NCBI RefSeq assembly: GCF_002285635.2
Contig: NZ_CP023049.2
Coordinates: 186,001 to 250,000 of the forward strand
Direction: 5' to 3'
DNA from: Chryseobacterium piperi
Lineage (GTDB): Bacteria > Bacteroidota > Bacteroidia > Flavobacteriales > Weeksellaceae
DNA: 64,000 nucleotides
Part shown: positions 17,707 through 25,064 of the stretch, in pieces
Layout of the letters: the number at the start of each line of letters is the position of its first letter
Numbering within the stretch: the stretch's first letter is position 1
Notes under the pieces: generated by a model
Told to the model about the DNA's origin: nothing
Seen by the model: the letters and a program-made list of their open reading frames with translations, nothing else
Databases searched by the model: none
Made by a program: the position numbers and the translations under genes

Positions 17707-18573
17707 ATGAAGAAAACGATTCCAACGTACGACTTAAACAATGTTTCCCGGCACGGTATTGTAGTGGAGAAAGTGGAGCGACGTCTTATGGAAACTGAAG
17801 ATAATCTGATCGATAAAGGAATTCACAGGGATAATCATTATATTTTCATGTTTTTGGAAAGCGGTTATGCTAAAATGATGGTTGATTTTACCATTATCGA
17901 AACGCATGAGCCTGCTATTTTCTTTTTACTTCCGGGCCAGGTACATCAGGGGTTGATTCTGAATGATGTTTGCGGATGGTTTCTGGCGGTTAAAACGGAA
18001 GTACTGCCCGACTTTGTACGTTCTGTTTTTGAAGAATCATTGGTTGAGGCAAAGCCTTTATCTGTTAATGAAAGCTGGGCTGAAAAATTAAATGCTTGTG
18101 CTGCATTACTTCACTCTTCCTGCACGGAAGAAATGCTTGATACGAGAGAAGGGTTTTCGGTGGTTCAGTCTTTGGTGAATGCTTATACCGGAATGTTTGC
18201 TCATCAGTTCCTGCATGAAAGAAAACATGAAGATGCAAAAGAAAATCGTGCTTTACAACTCACAAGGCAGTTCCGGATATTGATCAGAAAAGATTTTAAA
18301 TCCGTGAAAAGTCCATCATTGTATGCTGAAGCATTACATATTTCTCCCGGGTATTTAACGGAAGTGGTTCATGAGGCAACAGGGCGATCAGCATTGCACT
18401 GGATTCAGCAGGAAATCCTGGTAGAAGCTAAAAGATTATTGGTTTTTACCCACCTCACTATAAAAGAAATTGCTTACGAATTGGGGTATAGTGATCATAC
18501 CTATTTTTCTCGTTTATTTTCCAAGCTGGAAGGTCGCTCACCTTCAGACTTTCGGATGAACAGCCGAAAGTAA
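17707..18573 (+). CDS. AraC-family transcriptional regulator
   Basis: A 288-residue regulator; the ATG at 17707 (MKKTIPTYDL) is chosen over an upstream GTG. The N-terminal half is a cupin-like sensor (GIHRDNHYIFMFLESG, then FFLLPGQVHQG). The C-terminal half is an AraC DNA-binding domain (YAEALHISPGYLTEVV, then LTIKEIAYELGYSDHTYFSRLF, ending GRSPSDFR). It lies 86 bases upstream of the siderophore-interacting protein gene on the same strand and probably controls it. A close paralogue is at 39987-40844: both share GIHRDxxYxF, the PGQ block and the same tail. Confidence 0.88.
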   Translation: MKKTIPTYDLNNVSRHGIVVEKVERRLMETEDNLIDKGIHRDNHYIFMFLESGYAKMMVDFTIIETHEPAIFFLLPGQVHQGLILNDVCGWFLAVKTEVLPDFVRSVFEESLVEAKPLSVNESWAEKLNACAALLHSSCTEEMLDTREGFSVVQSLVNAYTGMFAHQFLHERKHEDAKENRALQLTRQFRILIRKDFKSVKSPSLYAEALHISPGYLTEVVHEATGRSALHWIQQEILVEAKRLLVFTHLTIKEIAYELGYSDHTYFSRLFSKLEGRSPSDFRMNSRK

Positions 18574-18659
18574 ATACAACCGTGAATAGTCCAATTAATT
18601 CCTTGAAATGACTATCGGTTGACCTCTCTTTTGTTCCTTTCTTTGTCATAAAATATATT

Positions 18660-19382
18660 ATGCCAAGTTTACCAAAATGGATCAACGATACGATGGAAAG
18701 TGTTTTACCATCTAAATTCAAAGACTGTACGATCATCAATACTGAAGATATTTCAAACACCCTACGGCGCATCCGGTTTGAAACCGATTTGACCGGAGTA
18801 GACTTTTCTCCGACTTATGCGATCGGAATCAGGATTAATGAAAGGGATTTCCGTAATTATTCCCCTTTTAATTTTGACCGTGAGCGTGGAACTTTTGATA
18901 TCCTGTTTCACCTTCATGATATTACGGCAGCAGGATGTCGTTATATTGAAAGTTTATCAGCAGGAGATACCATGAAAGTGTTGCTTCCCAGAGGAAGAAA
19001 ACTCTTTGACCCGGAGGCAAAAATTCATTTCTCAGTAGGAGATGAAACTTCGCTGGGAAGTTCTTTATCGATTAAAGAAGCAGCTGAGAGCTCAGACCGG
19101 TTGTTTTTATGCCTGCATGAAATGGAAGAACCTGTAGCTCTGGAAACATTGGATTTGTTTGGCTACCACACGCCTAAACACAATACCATGAAAACCATAG
19201 AAGCATTGACTTGCTTTTTAAATGAAGAGAAACAAGCGGTCGATAACAGGGAGGTTATATTTTATATTACAGGAAATGGTAAGAAAATGTCTCTGATCAG
19301 AAGATTCCTTAAAGGAGGGGGAGTAGATCCGACTTGTATCAAATCCCAGGCTTACTGGATGGAGGGAAAAAAAGGTCTGTGA
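18660..19382 (+). CDS. Siderophore-interacting FAD-binding protein
   Basis: A 240-residue flavoprotein of the siderophore-interacting (ViuB/YqjH-like) family. The FAD-binding motif is Arg65-Asn-Tyr67-Ser68 (RNYSPF), followed by the FDILFHLHD strand and the GDTMKVLLPRG block. The C-terminal half is a NAD(P)H-binding domain (FSVGDETSLGSSLSI, then FYITGNGKKMSLIRRFL) and ends with the family signature AYWMEGKKGL. The expected role is cytoplasmic reduction of ferric siderophores to release iron. The AraC gene just upstream suggests regulated expression. The terminator overlaps the stop codon. Confidence 0.85.
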   Translation: MPSLPKWINDTMESVLPSKFKDCTIINTEDISNTLRRIRFETDLTGVDFSPTYAIGIRINERDFRNYSPFNFDRERGTFDILFHLHDITAAGCRYIESLSAGDTMKVLLPRGRKLFDPEAKIHFSVGDETSLGSSLSIKEAAESSDRLFLCLHEMEEPVALETLDLFGYHTPKHNTMKTIEALTCFLNEEKQAVDNREVIFYITGNGKKMSLIRRFLKGGGVDPTCIKSQAYWMEGKKGL

Positions 19383-19397
19383 AAACACAGACCTTTT
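19371..19397 (+). terminator. Terminator of the siderophore-interacting protein gene
   Basis: AAAGGTCTGTG (19371-19381) and its complement (19386-19396) enclose an AAAA loop. The stem overlaps the last codons of the gene and ends in TTTT. Confidence 0.85.
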
Positions 19398-19437
19398 ACT
19401 TTATATCATATTGATCCCAATAGCATCGGGATGTCGA

Positions 19438-19884
19438 TTATGTAAATGATTTCATCATACGGTGGTAGTCTTTATCGCTGATATTTGAGGCTTTTACCTT
19501 AATGCGAAGTGGATTTTCCTTTTGTTGGGTACTGACTTCTATAACCACATTCTTTGCCAGTAAAGATCTTTCAAGTTTAAGCGCCTTTAATCGGGTTACG
19601 GGATAATCGACTTGCGGAAATATAATTCCCTTTTTGATGGGGTGGTAGTATTTGATTGAAAAGACTGCACCTGTATTTTCAAAATGAAATACTCTTAAAC
19701 GGATAATACTGTTTAGGATCAATAAAAAGAAGACAGCAGATATAGCTAATAGAGGCCATTCGATATTCTCTTGTATGAAAGACTCTAAAATAAATCCGGC
19801 AATTACTAAAAAAACATCAATTACCAAAAGAATCATCAGAATTCTCATCTTAAGTACGATTTTATTCCTATTTGTTATAATCAT
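19438..19884 (-). CDS. Small membrane protein with PH-like tail
   Basis: A 148-residue protein with two membrane helices (about 12-32 and 43-62) and a cytoplasmic domain of about 80 residues. The domain pattern (FHFENTGAVFSIKYYHP, VTRLKALKLERS, VVIEVSTQQ, closing helix DKDYHRMMKSF) resembles a bacterial PH-like domain, but no family can be named with certainty. It stands alone. Its minus-strand promoter carries TATTTTTG at 19925-19932, 41 bases before the start. Confidence 0.6.
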   Translation of the reverse strand: MIITNRNKIVLKMRILMILLVIDVFLVIAGFILESFIQENIEWPLLAISAVFFLLILNSIIRLRVFHFENTGAVFSIKYYHPIKKGIIFPQVDYPVTRLKALKLERSLLAKNVVIEVSTQQKENPLRIKVKASNISDKDYHRMMKSFT

Positions 19885-19924
19885 TGAATTTATATTAATT
19901 AATCGTAAAAATTTATTTATTCGA

Positions 19925-19932
19925 CAAAAATA
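19925..19932 (-). promoter_or_regulatory. Promoter -7 element of the small membrane protein gene
   Basis: The minus strand reads TATTTTTG, a TAnnTTTG match, 41 bases from the ATG at 19884. Confidence 0.5.
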
Positions 19933-20484
19933 ACAAGATTATTTTATTTTTAATATGTTAAATTTCATTTTTTTAATAAAAAATAATTCCTCGTGTGGGA
20001 TCTAACACGCTAAAACCATGCTTATCAGGAGAAAAACACAGGATTGCTGCTTGAAAATTTTTTTTAAAGATGAAGTAAAATATTCCCTATATCGGGATTA
20101 AATTAGTAAAAATTGCTGAAATCTTATAAGGTGAAAATATAAAAAAGGGCATCATTTTAAAATGTTGCTCTTTTTTTATGGAGTAATATCAAAAGATTTT
20201 TTTTCCTGAAATACCTTTATGGGTGGCGATTATTGTCGAAATATGTTTTACCTTTTTTAGATGTGTTTTCACCATTAGGAGAATTCCCTCGTTTTTGAAA
20301 ATCAGTTTTTTCCCTGAGTGTTGATTTGTTTTTGTTTATGAAATTTGTATCAGACAAAAGAGAGAAAGTAACCGATGATTTACGATTCCCGTCACAATAT
20401 AAAACAAAAGATGGAATTGAGATGAGAGAAATCTTATAGAATGTCAAAAAAACTAAAACTAAAATAACCATTTAAACGAAAAAT
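19933..20484. promoter_or_regulatory. Leader region of the R-body cluster with palindrome and orphan terminator
   Basis: About 550 bases precede the first rebB-like gene. TATTCCCTATATCGGGATTA (20081-20100) is a near-palindrome (8 of 10 positions match), a possible operator. At 20141-20177 an AT-rich hairpin with arms around GGGCATCATTTT and AAAATGTTGCTC, flanked by A and T runs, looks like an intrinsic terminator, although no gene on the plus strand ends here. A TACCTTTA sequence near 20211 is close to the -7 consensus and could start the cluster transcript, with a leader of about 260 bases. Confidence 0.35.
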
Positions 20485-20700
20485 ATGGCAGATACAGTAA
20501 ACAATCAGACTACAGATGCAGTTACGCAGACCAATGTTACCGTGCTTGGTGAGTCTCCGGCACAAGCTATGAGTATGCTTTATCAGATGGCCACGCATGC
20601 GAGTGGAATTTCTATTCAGAATTCAGTATCGAATCAGCAGAACCTGAATCAATTAAACCCTGCGATTGTTGCGGATGCCATTAAGATTTTAAAAGGATAA
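20485..20700 (+). CDS. RebB-like R-body protein, divergent copy
   Basis: A 71-residue protein of the RebB family (Pfam name Killing trait). It keeps the start MADTVNNQTTDAVTQTNV, the GESPAQAM block, then a central MATHASGISIQNSVSNQQ, which matches the AHSTGxxxxNAVxxQ core of the tandem copies further on. It ends sooner than they do (VADAIKILKG), lacking the QAATTQG block. RebB-type proteins are structural or assembly proteins of R-bodies, coiled protein ribbons that unroll, known from Caedibacter. This copy starts the cluster, 17 bases before the next gene, so the two are co-transcribed. Confidence 0.8.
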   Translation: MADTVNNQTTDAVTQTNVTVLGESPAQAMSMLYQMATHASGISIQNSVSNQQNLNQLNPAIVADAIKILKG

Positions 20701-20717
20701 CCTAAAACCTTATAACC

Positions 20718-21233
20718 ATGGCTGAGAATGATAAAGATGCAACCAAAAAAGCTGCAAAAGCTGATCCTACCACTCCGGAGGAAAAAGCAGTAGTGTTTGT
20801 GAACACTGAAGTTTTATCGCCGCCGCCGACCGATCCGATGTTGGGAGCTGCGAAAATAATGATTGATCAGTCGACCGGGATGATGGTGCAGGATTTACAA
20901 TCATTTTTAAAAGGATTTGAGCAGGTGGGCCTTGTTGCTCTGAGCAAGCTGGCTTTTAATTATTTAACCTATGGAAATTATCACCCTCCGGTAGCGGGCG
21001 GCTCCAAAGAAAAAGCTGAAGAAGTTCCTGAATATGATCCCGAAAAAGGAAACGGAAACGCAATGATGAAGGACCTGTTCAAAATAGTAAGTGATTATGC
21101 CGAGGCAAAGACCAAACTTTCCGGTACCATTTACAACAACAATACCACTCCATTCTCAAACGGAATTCCAGACCTTCCCCCTTTGGCAGATATTTTCGGT
21201 GAAGAGGAAGATCCCGAAAAAAAAAACGAGTGA
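20718..21233 (+). CDS. R-body cluster protein with RebB-like segment
   Basis: A 171-residue soluble protein. The charged N-terminus is followed by a segment (residues 38-75) in which DPMLGAAKIMIDQSTGMMVQ echoes the RebB core (APAxALGxxYQxxxHSTGxMFE), including the STG triplet. The C-terminal half is acidic and Pro/Asn-rich (YDPEKGNGN, FGEEEDPEKK). It ends just after a run of ten A bases (21217-21226). Its stop overlaps by GTGA with a short frame, so the real protein may be longer if one base is gained there. The likely role is a structural or assembly component of the R-body, by context only. Confidence 0.6.
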   Translation: MAENDKDATKKAAKADPTTPEEKAVVFVNTEVLSPPPTDPMLGAAKIMIDQSTGMMVQDLQSFLKGFEQVGLVALSKLAFNYLTYGNYHPPVAGGSKEKAEEVPEYDPEKGNGNAMMKDLFKIVSDYAEAKTKLSGTIYNNNTTPFSNGIPDLPPLADIFGEEEDPEKKNE

Positions 21234-21313
21234 CGCTACCGGAAACGGAAGATACCTCGGCACAGAAGGATTCTATGAAAAAAAACTTTATCACAGCTGA
21301 TGAGGGGGAGTAG
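21230..21313 (+). CDS. Possible 27-residue coupled frame
   Basis: A GTG at 21230 overlaps the stop of the 171-residue gene (GTGA) and opens a 27-codon frame (VTLPETEDTSAQ to ITADEGE) ending in TAG at 21311-21313. It is either a tiny coupled gene or, more likely, part of the upstream protein displaced by one base at the ten-A run. Its acidic composition fits a continuation of that protein's tail. Confidence 0.3.
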   Translation: MTLPETEDTSAQKDSMKKNFITADEGE

Positions 21314-21486
21314 TGCTAAAATCCATAAAATTAACAGAGCCATTAGTAAAGCCTGAGATTAAAGAAGCGGTAGTGCCTGTTGAGCAACATATCAGTGAGC
21401 ATACCAAGAAAAATATAAAAACAAAACTAATCGATCAACTTAAAAAAATAAGAGATGAATTATTCAATCGAACCAAAACCAGCTAA
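21313..21486 (+). CDS. Possible 57-residue basic helical protein or displaced tail
   Basis: A GTG at 21313 overlaps the preceding TAG and opens a 57-codon frame that reads like real protein: LTEPLVKPEIKEAVVP followed by a Lys-rich helix (KTKLIDQLKKIRDELF). It overlaps the start of the next gene by 32 bases. One extra base at the G5 run just upstream (21304-21308) would join it to the 27-residue frame. A small accessory protein or the displaced C-terminus of the 171-residue protein are both possible. Confidence 0.35.
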   Translation: MLKSIKLTEPLVKPEIKEAVVPVEQHISEHTKKNIKTKLIDQLKKIRDELFNRTKTS

Positions 21487-22264
21487 AATTTTAAATTTAC
21501 GTTCCTTAACAGAACTGAATGAAAGTCTTTATCTGAGCAGAAATAGTGATAATGCCTATTTCAGCGTCAAGAAAACAGATAATAACAATGACCGTGATGT
21601 ATTTAATATGCAAACGTCTAATGTCAGTATTCAGCCTATTGTGAGGCCGGTCATCAGTACCAAAGGTAAAAGAACCAACAACTACCAATCGTTTGTCATA
21701 GAACCGAAAGACAAAGCTACCGGAATAGCGGTCATCATGATCAAACTGGAAGAGAATCAGACTTTTTTCTGTAATGTAAGAATCCTTCCTCTCAGTACCC
21801 TGGCAGATATTGCTGAACCGGAGATGGATTCAAAACTTCTTACCATCAATCTTGAAAAATCCAAATGTGTTCTCAAAACAGATATAACGATTACGGCATC
21901 CAACACAGGAGAGGCACTGTATTCTGTACATGATGTAGATGTGAATGCCATATCCAACCTGGTGACTCCGGATGAAATTGTAGCATTAAAAAGGGAACTG
22001 GAGTTTCAGGGTTCAAAATTAATTGCCCATTATTTCCAGGAAATTCTTGAAATTATCCTTAATGAGAACCCTCCGGTTCATGGAAAGCAGCTTGCCATTC
22101 CGGACGACTATGTTTTACATCTTCCTAATGATCAGCTTAAGGAAATGATGTCAGCTAACGCGATTTCGGGATGTATAGCCCTGGAAATCATAGGAAGTAA
22201 TGTAGTTCTGGGTCTTAACCAGGACTGGACTACAGCAGGTGCTTTTTTAGGCTATTTGCTATAG
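21455..22264 (+). CDS. Unknown protein of the R-body cluster
   Basis: I do not recognise this 269-residue protein. It has no signal peptide or membrane helix. The first half is beta-strand-like with repeated hydrophobic alternation (FSVKKTDNNN, SFVIEPKDKATGIAVIMIKL, TFFCNVRILP). The second half has helices (PDEIVALKRELEFQGSKLIAHYFQEILEII) and a compact end (CIALEIIGSNVVLGLNQDW). It sits between RebB-like genes on the same strand and overlaps the small frame upstream, so it is almost surely part of the same transcript and may help assembly or anchoring of R-bodies. That role is inferred from position alone. Confidence 0.6.
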   Translation: MNYSIEPKPAKILNLRSLTELNESLYLSRNSDNAYFSVKKTDNNNDRDVFNMQTSNVSIQPIVRPVISTKGKRTNNYQSFVIEPKDKATGIAVIMIKLEENQTFFCNVRILPLSTLADIAEPEMDSKLLTINLEKSKCVLKTDITITASNTGEALYSVHDVDVNAISNLVTPDEIVALKRELEFQGSKLIAHYFQEILEIILNENPPVHGKQLAIPDDYVLHLPNDQLKEMMSANAISGCIALEIIGSNVVLGLNQDWTTAGAFLGYLL

Positions 22265-22318
22265 AAGCCTACTGCTGCACAGCGACCTCTTTTTACTCAT
22301 CATCAAAAAATAATACCT

Positions 22319-22744
22319 ATGCGAAGACGAATACACCATAGAGCTTCCAGACCTGCGCGTACACCAGCTCCTGATCCTATTCCGGTAATTATGGAAACTA
22401 TTGAAACCATTGAACCTATTGTGGAACCGGACATTGTGGAAGAAGATTTAATGCCGTTCGTGATCAGTAACGAAGATGAAATCATTAACTACATCAAAGA
22501 TAAAGCGACGAAGGAAACGTTGAAATCATTAGCCCCTTTGCTGGAAAAGCTCGAAGAAGCAGTTAAGCAGCAACAGGCCTATCAGGCAGCAACACCCGTA
22601 TCGGGAAATCCGGTAGCGATGACTTATGAAGAACAGCTAAAAAGACTTCAGGATACTTCCGCAGGAAAAGTAAAAGAGAAAGAACTGAAGATTGCAGAAA
22701 GAATGGTCAAGCTGCAGGCAAGATTTGCTAATATCCGTAAATAA
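22319..22744 (+). CDS. Coiled-coil accessory protein of the R-body cluster
   Basis: A 141-residue protein. The start is basic (MRRRIHHRASRPARTP), followed by a Pro/Ile/Glu repeat (METIETIEPIVEPDIVEED) and then long helices rich in Glu, Lys, Gln and Ala: TLKSLAPLLEKLEEAVKQQQ and KVKEKELKIAERMVKLQARF. These would form a coiled coil. No known family is recognised. Spacing of 54 bases after the 269-residue gene and 25 before the next RebB-like gene places it in the same operon. Confidence 0.6.
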   Translation: MRRRIHHRASRPARTPAPDPIPVIMETIETIEPIVEPDIVEEDLMPFVISNEDEIINYIKDKATKETLKSLAPLLEKLEEAVKQQQAYQAATPVSGNPVAMTYEEQLKRLQDTSAGKVKEKELKIAERMVKLQARFANIRK

Positions 22745-22769
22745 TAAAATAACCAAAAAATGAATAGTT

Positions 22770-23015
22770 ATGGTACATCATCAAAATGAAATCAATTTAG
22801 AAGTTGTAGGAATGTCTCCCACAGTACCTACTGCAATTTCGATGCAGGTTAATGCACACTCCACAGGATTAATGTATGAGCAGTCTGTATTGCATCAGCA
22901 GAGAGATGCGCTTATCGGATTAAGTAATTCTGTTATGGGAATAAAAAAAATGGGTTCCAGGAAATTGAAAAATAAAGAGCTGCTACAGTTTAGAAAGAGC
23001 CGTTTTAATTTCTAA
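22770..23015 (+). CDS. RebB-like R-body protein, divergent copy
   Basis: An 81-residue RebB relative. The core NAHSTGLMYEQSVLHQQ (residues 28-44) corresponds to AHSTGIMFENAVNTQNQ of the tandem copies, and VVGMSP before it corresponds to VVAEAP. The N-terminus lacks the ITDAVTQ block, and the C-terminus is basic (KKMGSRKLKNKELLQFRKSRFNF) instead of the QAATTQG tail. The basic tail is unlike the other copies and might give it a different role, such as capping or membrane contact. It ends the first half of the cluster. Confidence 0.7.
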   Translation: MVHHQNEINLEVVGMSPTVPTAISMQVNAHSTGLMYEQSVLHQQRDALIGLSNSVMGIKKMGSRKLKNKELLQFRKSRFNF

Positions 23016-23706
23016 TCCGGAATATCAGATTACGGATGCGGTTTTCTTCCCGCAGAAATGGAAGCTGGTGACCTCAACATATATATTAGTCAAAATTTTT
23101 CATCCTCCCGCCAGCTTTCGGAATGTTGTCAATGCCCTGAAACGAGCCAATAAACCATGTGGAAATGCAATCTCTAGCTCATAACGTAAACTATGTACAA
23201 CAGCCTGCAGGAGAAGAGTGGCTTCTTTCAAGATAGAGGTAAGAAGCCAAAGAAGGGACCGCATCCTTTTATGTAAAGACCAATCGAATATATCAGTATC
23301 TGCCCGTCCGCCTGATCCGCGAGAACAAATAAAAATAACATAAAAAAGCACAGTCAATCCATTAGTATAAAGGAAAACAAGTGTTTATGAAACGTACAGA
23401 GAATTTTGATTCTTGCCGGTTTCGCGGATAATGCAGATCATCATACCGATTGTAAAATATAAAAATGAAGAGATTTTAAATTCTCGCTGATTTAGCAGAT
23501 AGCGCAGATGATTGTGGAGAAAGAGAATCAATTTAAATATTGAAAAATCTGCTCAATCTGCATAATCTGCGAGAGAAAATAGATCTGGTTGATGAAGTCA
23601 ATCATTCAGATAAGATCCTTCAGAATGTATTAAAAAATGAAAACTAGTTTAACAATCAAATAATTATTAACCGGGATTTAAATCTCAAAAAAAACAGATT
23701 ACAATT
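23016..23706. other. Non-coding gap inside the R-body cluster
   Basis: About 690 bases with no intact gene. The left part (23090-23236) may hold a decayed RebB-like frame. The right part (about 23400-23590) contains fragments of the dispersed repeat (AATCTGCATAATCTGCGAGAG near 23556). An imperfect palindrome GGGATTTAAATCTC lies at about 23673, just before the first tandem rebB. The minus-strand frame over 23100-23357 looks like chance. Confidence 0.5.
23090..23236 (+). pseudogene. Possible decayed RebB-like gene
   Basis: In one frame this stretch reads FILPPAFGMLSMP, then a TGA stop (23138-23140), then EMQSLAHNVNYVQQPAGEE, then TAG at 23234. AHNVNYVQQ resembles the NAV-QQ core of RebB proteins, and the PPAF block resembles the APA block. 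The match is short and rests on reading by eye, so this is a weak call supported mainly by its position between RebB genes. Confidence 0.25.
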
Positions 23707-23976
23707 ATGGCAACAACAGTTAATTCACAAATCACAGATGCAGTTACTCAATCGAATGTAAAAGTTGTAGGAGAAGCTCCAGCAATGGCTTTAGGCAACG
23801 TTTACCAGACTGCAGCACATTCAACGGGAATCATGTTTGAAAATGCGGTGAACACGCAAAACCAACAAAACATTTTAGGACAGGCAGCGACTACGCAAGG
23901 CGTTATGCAGATCTATAGCCTGGATACGGTAGCGGATGCGATCTCTATTGCAAGAATGCTTAATCCGAATTCTTAA
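23707..23976 (+). CDS. RebB-family R-body protein, tandem copy 1
   Basis: An 89-residue protein, first of five tandem near-identical copies. The order of blocks is: start MATTVNSQITDAVTQSNV, VVGEAPAMALGNVYQ, the core AHSTGIMFENAVNTQNQQN, then GQAATTQGVMQIYS and a short helix DTVADAISIARML. It differs from the other copies at the N-terminus (ATTVNSQ instead of ATVVNEQ) and in GEAPAMA instead of AEAPAIA, so it is the most distinct of the five. It has no signal peptide, as expected for a cytoplasmic protein that assembles into ribbons. Confidence 0.88.
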   Translation: MATTVNSQITDAVTQSNVKVVGEAPAMALGNVYQTAAHSTGIMFENAVNTQNQQNILGQAATTQGVMQIYSLDTVADAISIARMLNPNS

Positions 23977-23982
23977 AAACCT

Positions 23983-24030
23983 GTTTTCTGCTTGAGCAGG
24001 AAACCTATAACCATGGTCGGAATAGCCGAC
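23983..24030 (+). promoter_or_regulatory. Two hairpins in the spacer before rebB copy 2
   Basis: GTTTTCTGC (23983-23991) pairs with GCAGGAAAC (23996-24004). Then GTCGG (24016-24020) pairs with CCGAC (24026-24030) around the loop AATAG. There is no T run after either, so they do not look like terminators. The second hairpin lies between the shared words ATAACCA and CTCTAATTAACAATTATCATT of the spacer leader. Confidence 0.55.
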
Positions 24031-24059
24031 AAATTAAACTCTAATTAACAATTATCATT

Positions 24060-24323
24060 ATGGCAACAGTAGTTAATGAACAAATTACAGATGCAGTAAC
24101 CCAGACCAATGTAAAAGTAGTAGCAGAAGCTCCGGCAATCGCTTTAGGAAATGTGTATCAAACTGCCGCACACTCTACGGGAATTATGTTTGAAAATGCG
24201 GTGAATACGCAGAATCAGCAGAATATTCTGGGCCAGGCAGCCACTACTCAGGGAACCATGCAGATTTATAGCGTAGATACCATAGCAGATGCTCTTTCTA
24301 TTGCTAAAATGCTGAATCCTTAA
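24060..24323 (+). CDS. RebB-family R-body protein, tandem copy 2
   Basis: An 87-residue copy. Compared with copy 1 it starts MATVVNEQITDAVTQTNV, has VVAEAPAIALG, keeps AHSTGIMFENAVNTQ, and has TTQGTMQIYSVDTIADALSIAKMLNP at the end; Thr replaces Val in GTMQ. Third codon positions differ widely from the neighbours although the protein is nearly constant, which shows old duplication under purifying selection rather than a recent copy. Confidence 0.88.
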   Translation: MATVVNEQITDAVTQTNVKVVAEAPAIALGNVYQTAAHSTGIMFENAVNTQNQQNILGQAATTQGTMQIYSVDTIADALSIAKMLNP

Positions 24324-24355
24324 AAAATTCTATTGTGTGTAGAAAAAAATAATCT

Positions 24356-24380
24356 TAACAACCGGATCATCCGGTTGTTA
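24356..24380 (+). promoter_or_regulatory. Perfect 10-pair hairpin in the spacer before rebB copy 3
   Basis: TAACAACCGG (24356-24365) and CCGGTTGTTA (24371-24380) pair completely around the loop ATCAT. It takes the same place as the other spacer hairpins, but its stem sequence is different. A weaker TCTA/TAGA pair lies at about 24329-24343. Confidence 0.6.
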
Positions 24381-24408
24381 TTTAAAAACCTAATCAAAAA
24401 ATAATTAT

Positions 24409-24678
24409 ATGGCAACAGTAGTTAATGAACAAATTACAGACGCAGTAACCCAGACCAATGTTAAAGTGGTAGCAGAAGCTCCGGCAATTGCTTTAGGAAA
24501 TGTATACCAGACGGCAGCACATTCTACAGGAATCATGTTCGAGAATGCGGTAAATAACCAAAACCAGCAAAATATTTTAGGACAGGCTGCCACTACTCAG
24601 GGAGTAATGCAAATCTATAGCATGGATACTATTGCAGATGCAATTTCTATCGCAAGAATGCTGAATCCGAATTCATAA
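24409..24678 (+). CDS. RebB-family R-body protein, tandem copy 3
   Basis: An 89-residue copy with NAVNNQNQQN in the core (Asn instead of Thr of copies 1, 2 and 5) and the ending SMDTIADAISIARMLNPNS, which it shares in part with copy 1. All blocks of the family are intact. Unlike copies 2, 4 and 5, its leader lacks the word ATAATCATT and reads AAAAAATAATTAT before the ATG. Confidence 0.88.
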   Translation: MATVVNEQITDAVTQTNVKVVAEAPAIALGNVYQTAAHSTGIMFENAVNNQNQQNILGQAATTQGVMQIYSMDTIADAISIARMLNPNS

Positions 24679-24690
24679 AAAACAATAACC

Positions 24691-24711
24691 ATGATCAGAT
24701 AGCCTGGTCAT
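24691..24711 (+). promoter_or_regulatory. Hairpin in the spacer before rebB copy 4
   Basis: ATGATCAG (24691-24698) pairs with CTGGTCAT (24704-24711), eight pairs including one T-G, around loop ATAGC. The loop and position match the hairpin before copy 2 while the stem bases have changed on both sides. Confidence 0.55.
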
Positions 24712-24737
24712 ATCAACTCTAATCAACAATAATCATT

Positions 24738-25007
24738 ATGGCAACAGTAGTTAATGAACAAATTACAGACGCAGTAACGCAGTCCAACGTAAAAGTGGTA
24801 GCAGAAGCTCCTGCAATCGCTTTAGGGAATGTGTATCAAACGGCGGCACACTCTACGGGGATCATGTTCGAAAATGCAGTGAATAATCAAAACCAGCAAA
24901 ACATTTTAGGACAGGCTGCCACTACCCAGGGAGTAATGCAGATCTATAGCCTGGATACGGTAGCAGATGCGATCTCTATCGCTCAAATGCTTAATGCAGG
25001 TTCTTAA
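24738..25007 (+). CDS. RebB-family R-body protein, tandem copy 4
   Basis: An 89-residue copy. It has TQSNVKVVAEAPAIALG, the NAVNNQNQQN core and the ending LDTVADAISIAQMLNAGS, where the last residues (AQMLNAGS) differ from ARMLNPNS of copies 1 and 3. The AVNNQNQ core groups it with copy 3, the TVADAIS tail with copies 1 and 5. Confidence 0.88.
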   Translation: MATVVNEQITDAVTQSNVKVVAEAPAIALGNVYQTAAHSTGIMFENAVNNQNQQNILGQAATTQGVMQIYSLDTVADAISIAQMLNAGS

Positions 25008-25015
25008 AAAAGTAA

Positions 25016-25064
25016 TTTCTGCCAATGGCAGAAAGCTCAATAACCAGGGCCGGAAAGTCCGGTC
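25016..25064 (+). promoter_or_regulatory. Two hairpins in the spacer before rebB copy 5
   Basis: TTTCTGCC (25016-25023) pairs with GGCAGAAA (25027-25034), similar to the first hairpin before copy 2. GGCCGG (25048-25053) pairs with CCGGTC (25059-25064) around AAAGT, in the same place as the GTCGG/CCGAC hairpin before copy 2. Confidence 0.55.

Noticed and set aside
20217-20471. Minus-strand frame of 84 codons before the first rebB-like gene
   Set aside because: Ser/Lys/Asn-rich chance frame in AT-rich leader DNA, antisense to the expected transcript; no motif.
23100-23357. Minus-strand frame of 85 codons in the R-body gap
   Set aside because: Composition is unlike a real protein, it has no start context, and it lies opposite a possible decayed RebB-like frame and repeat pieces.
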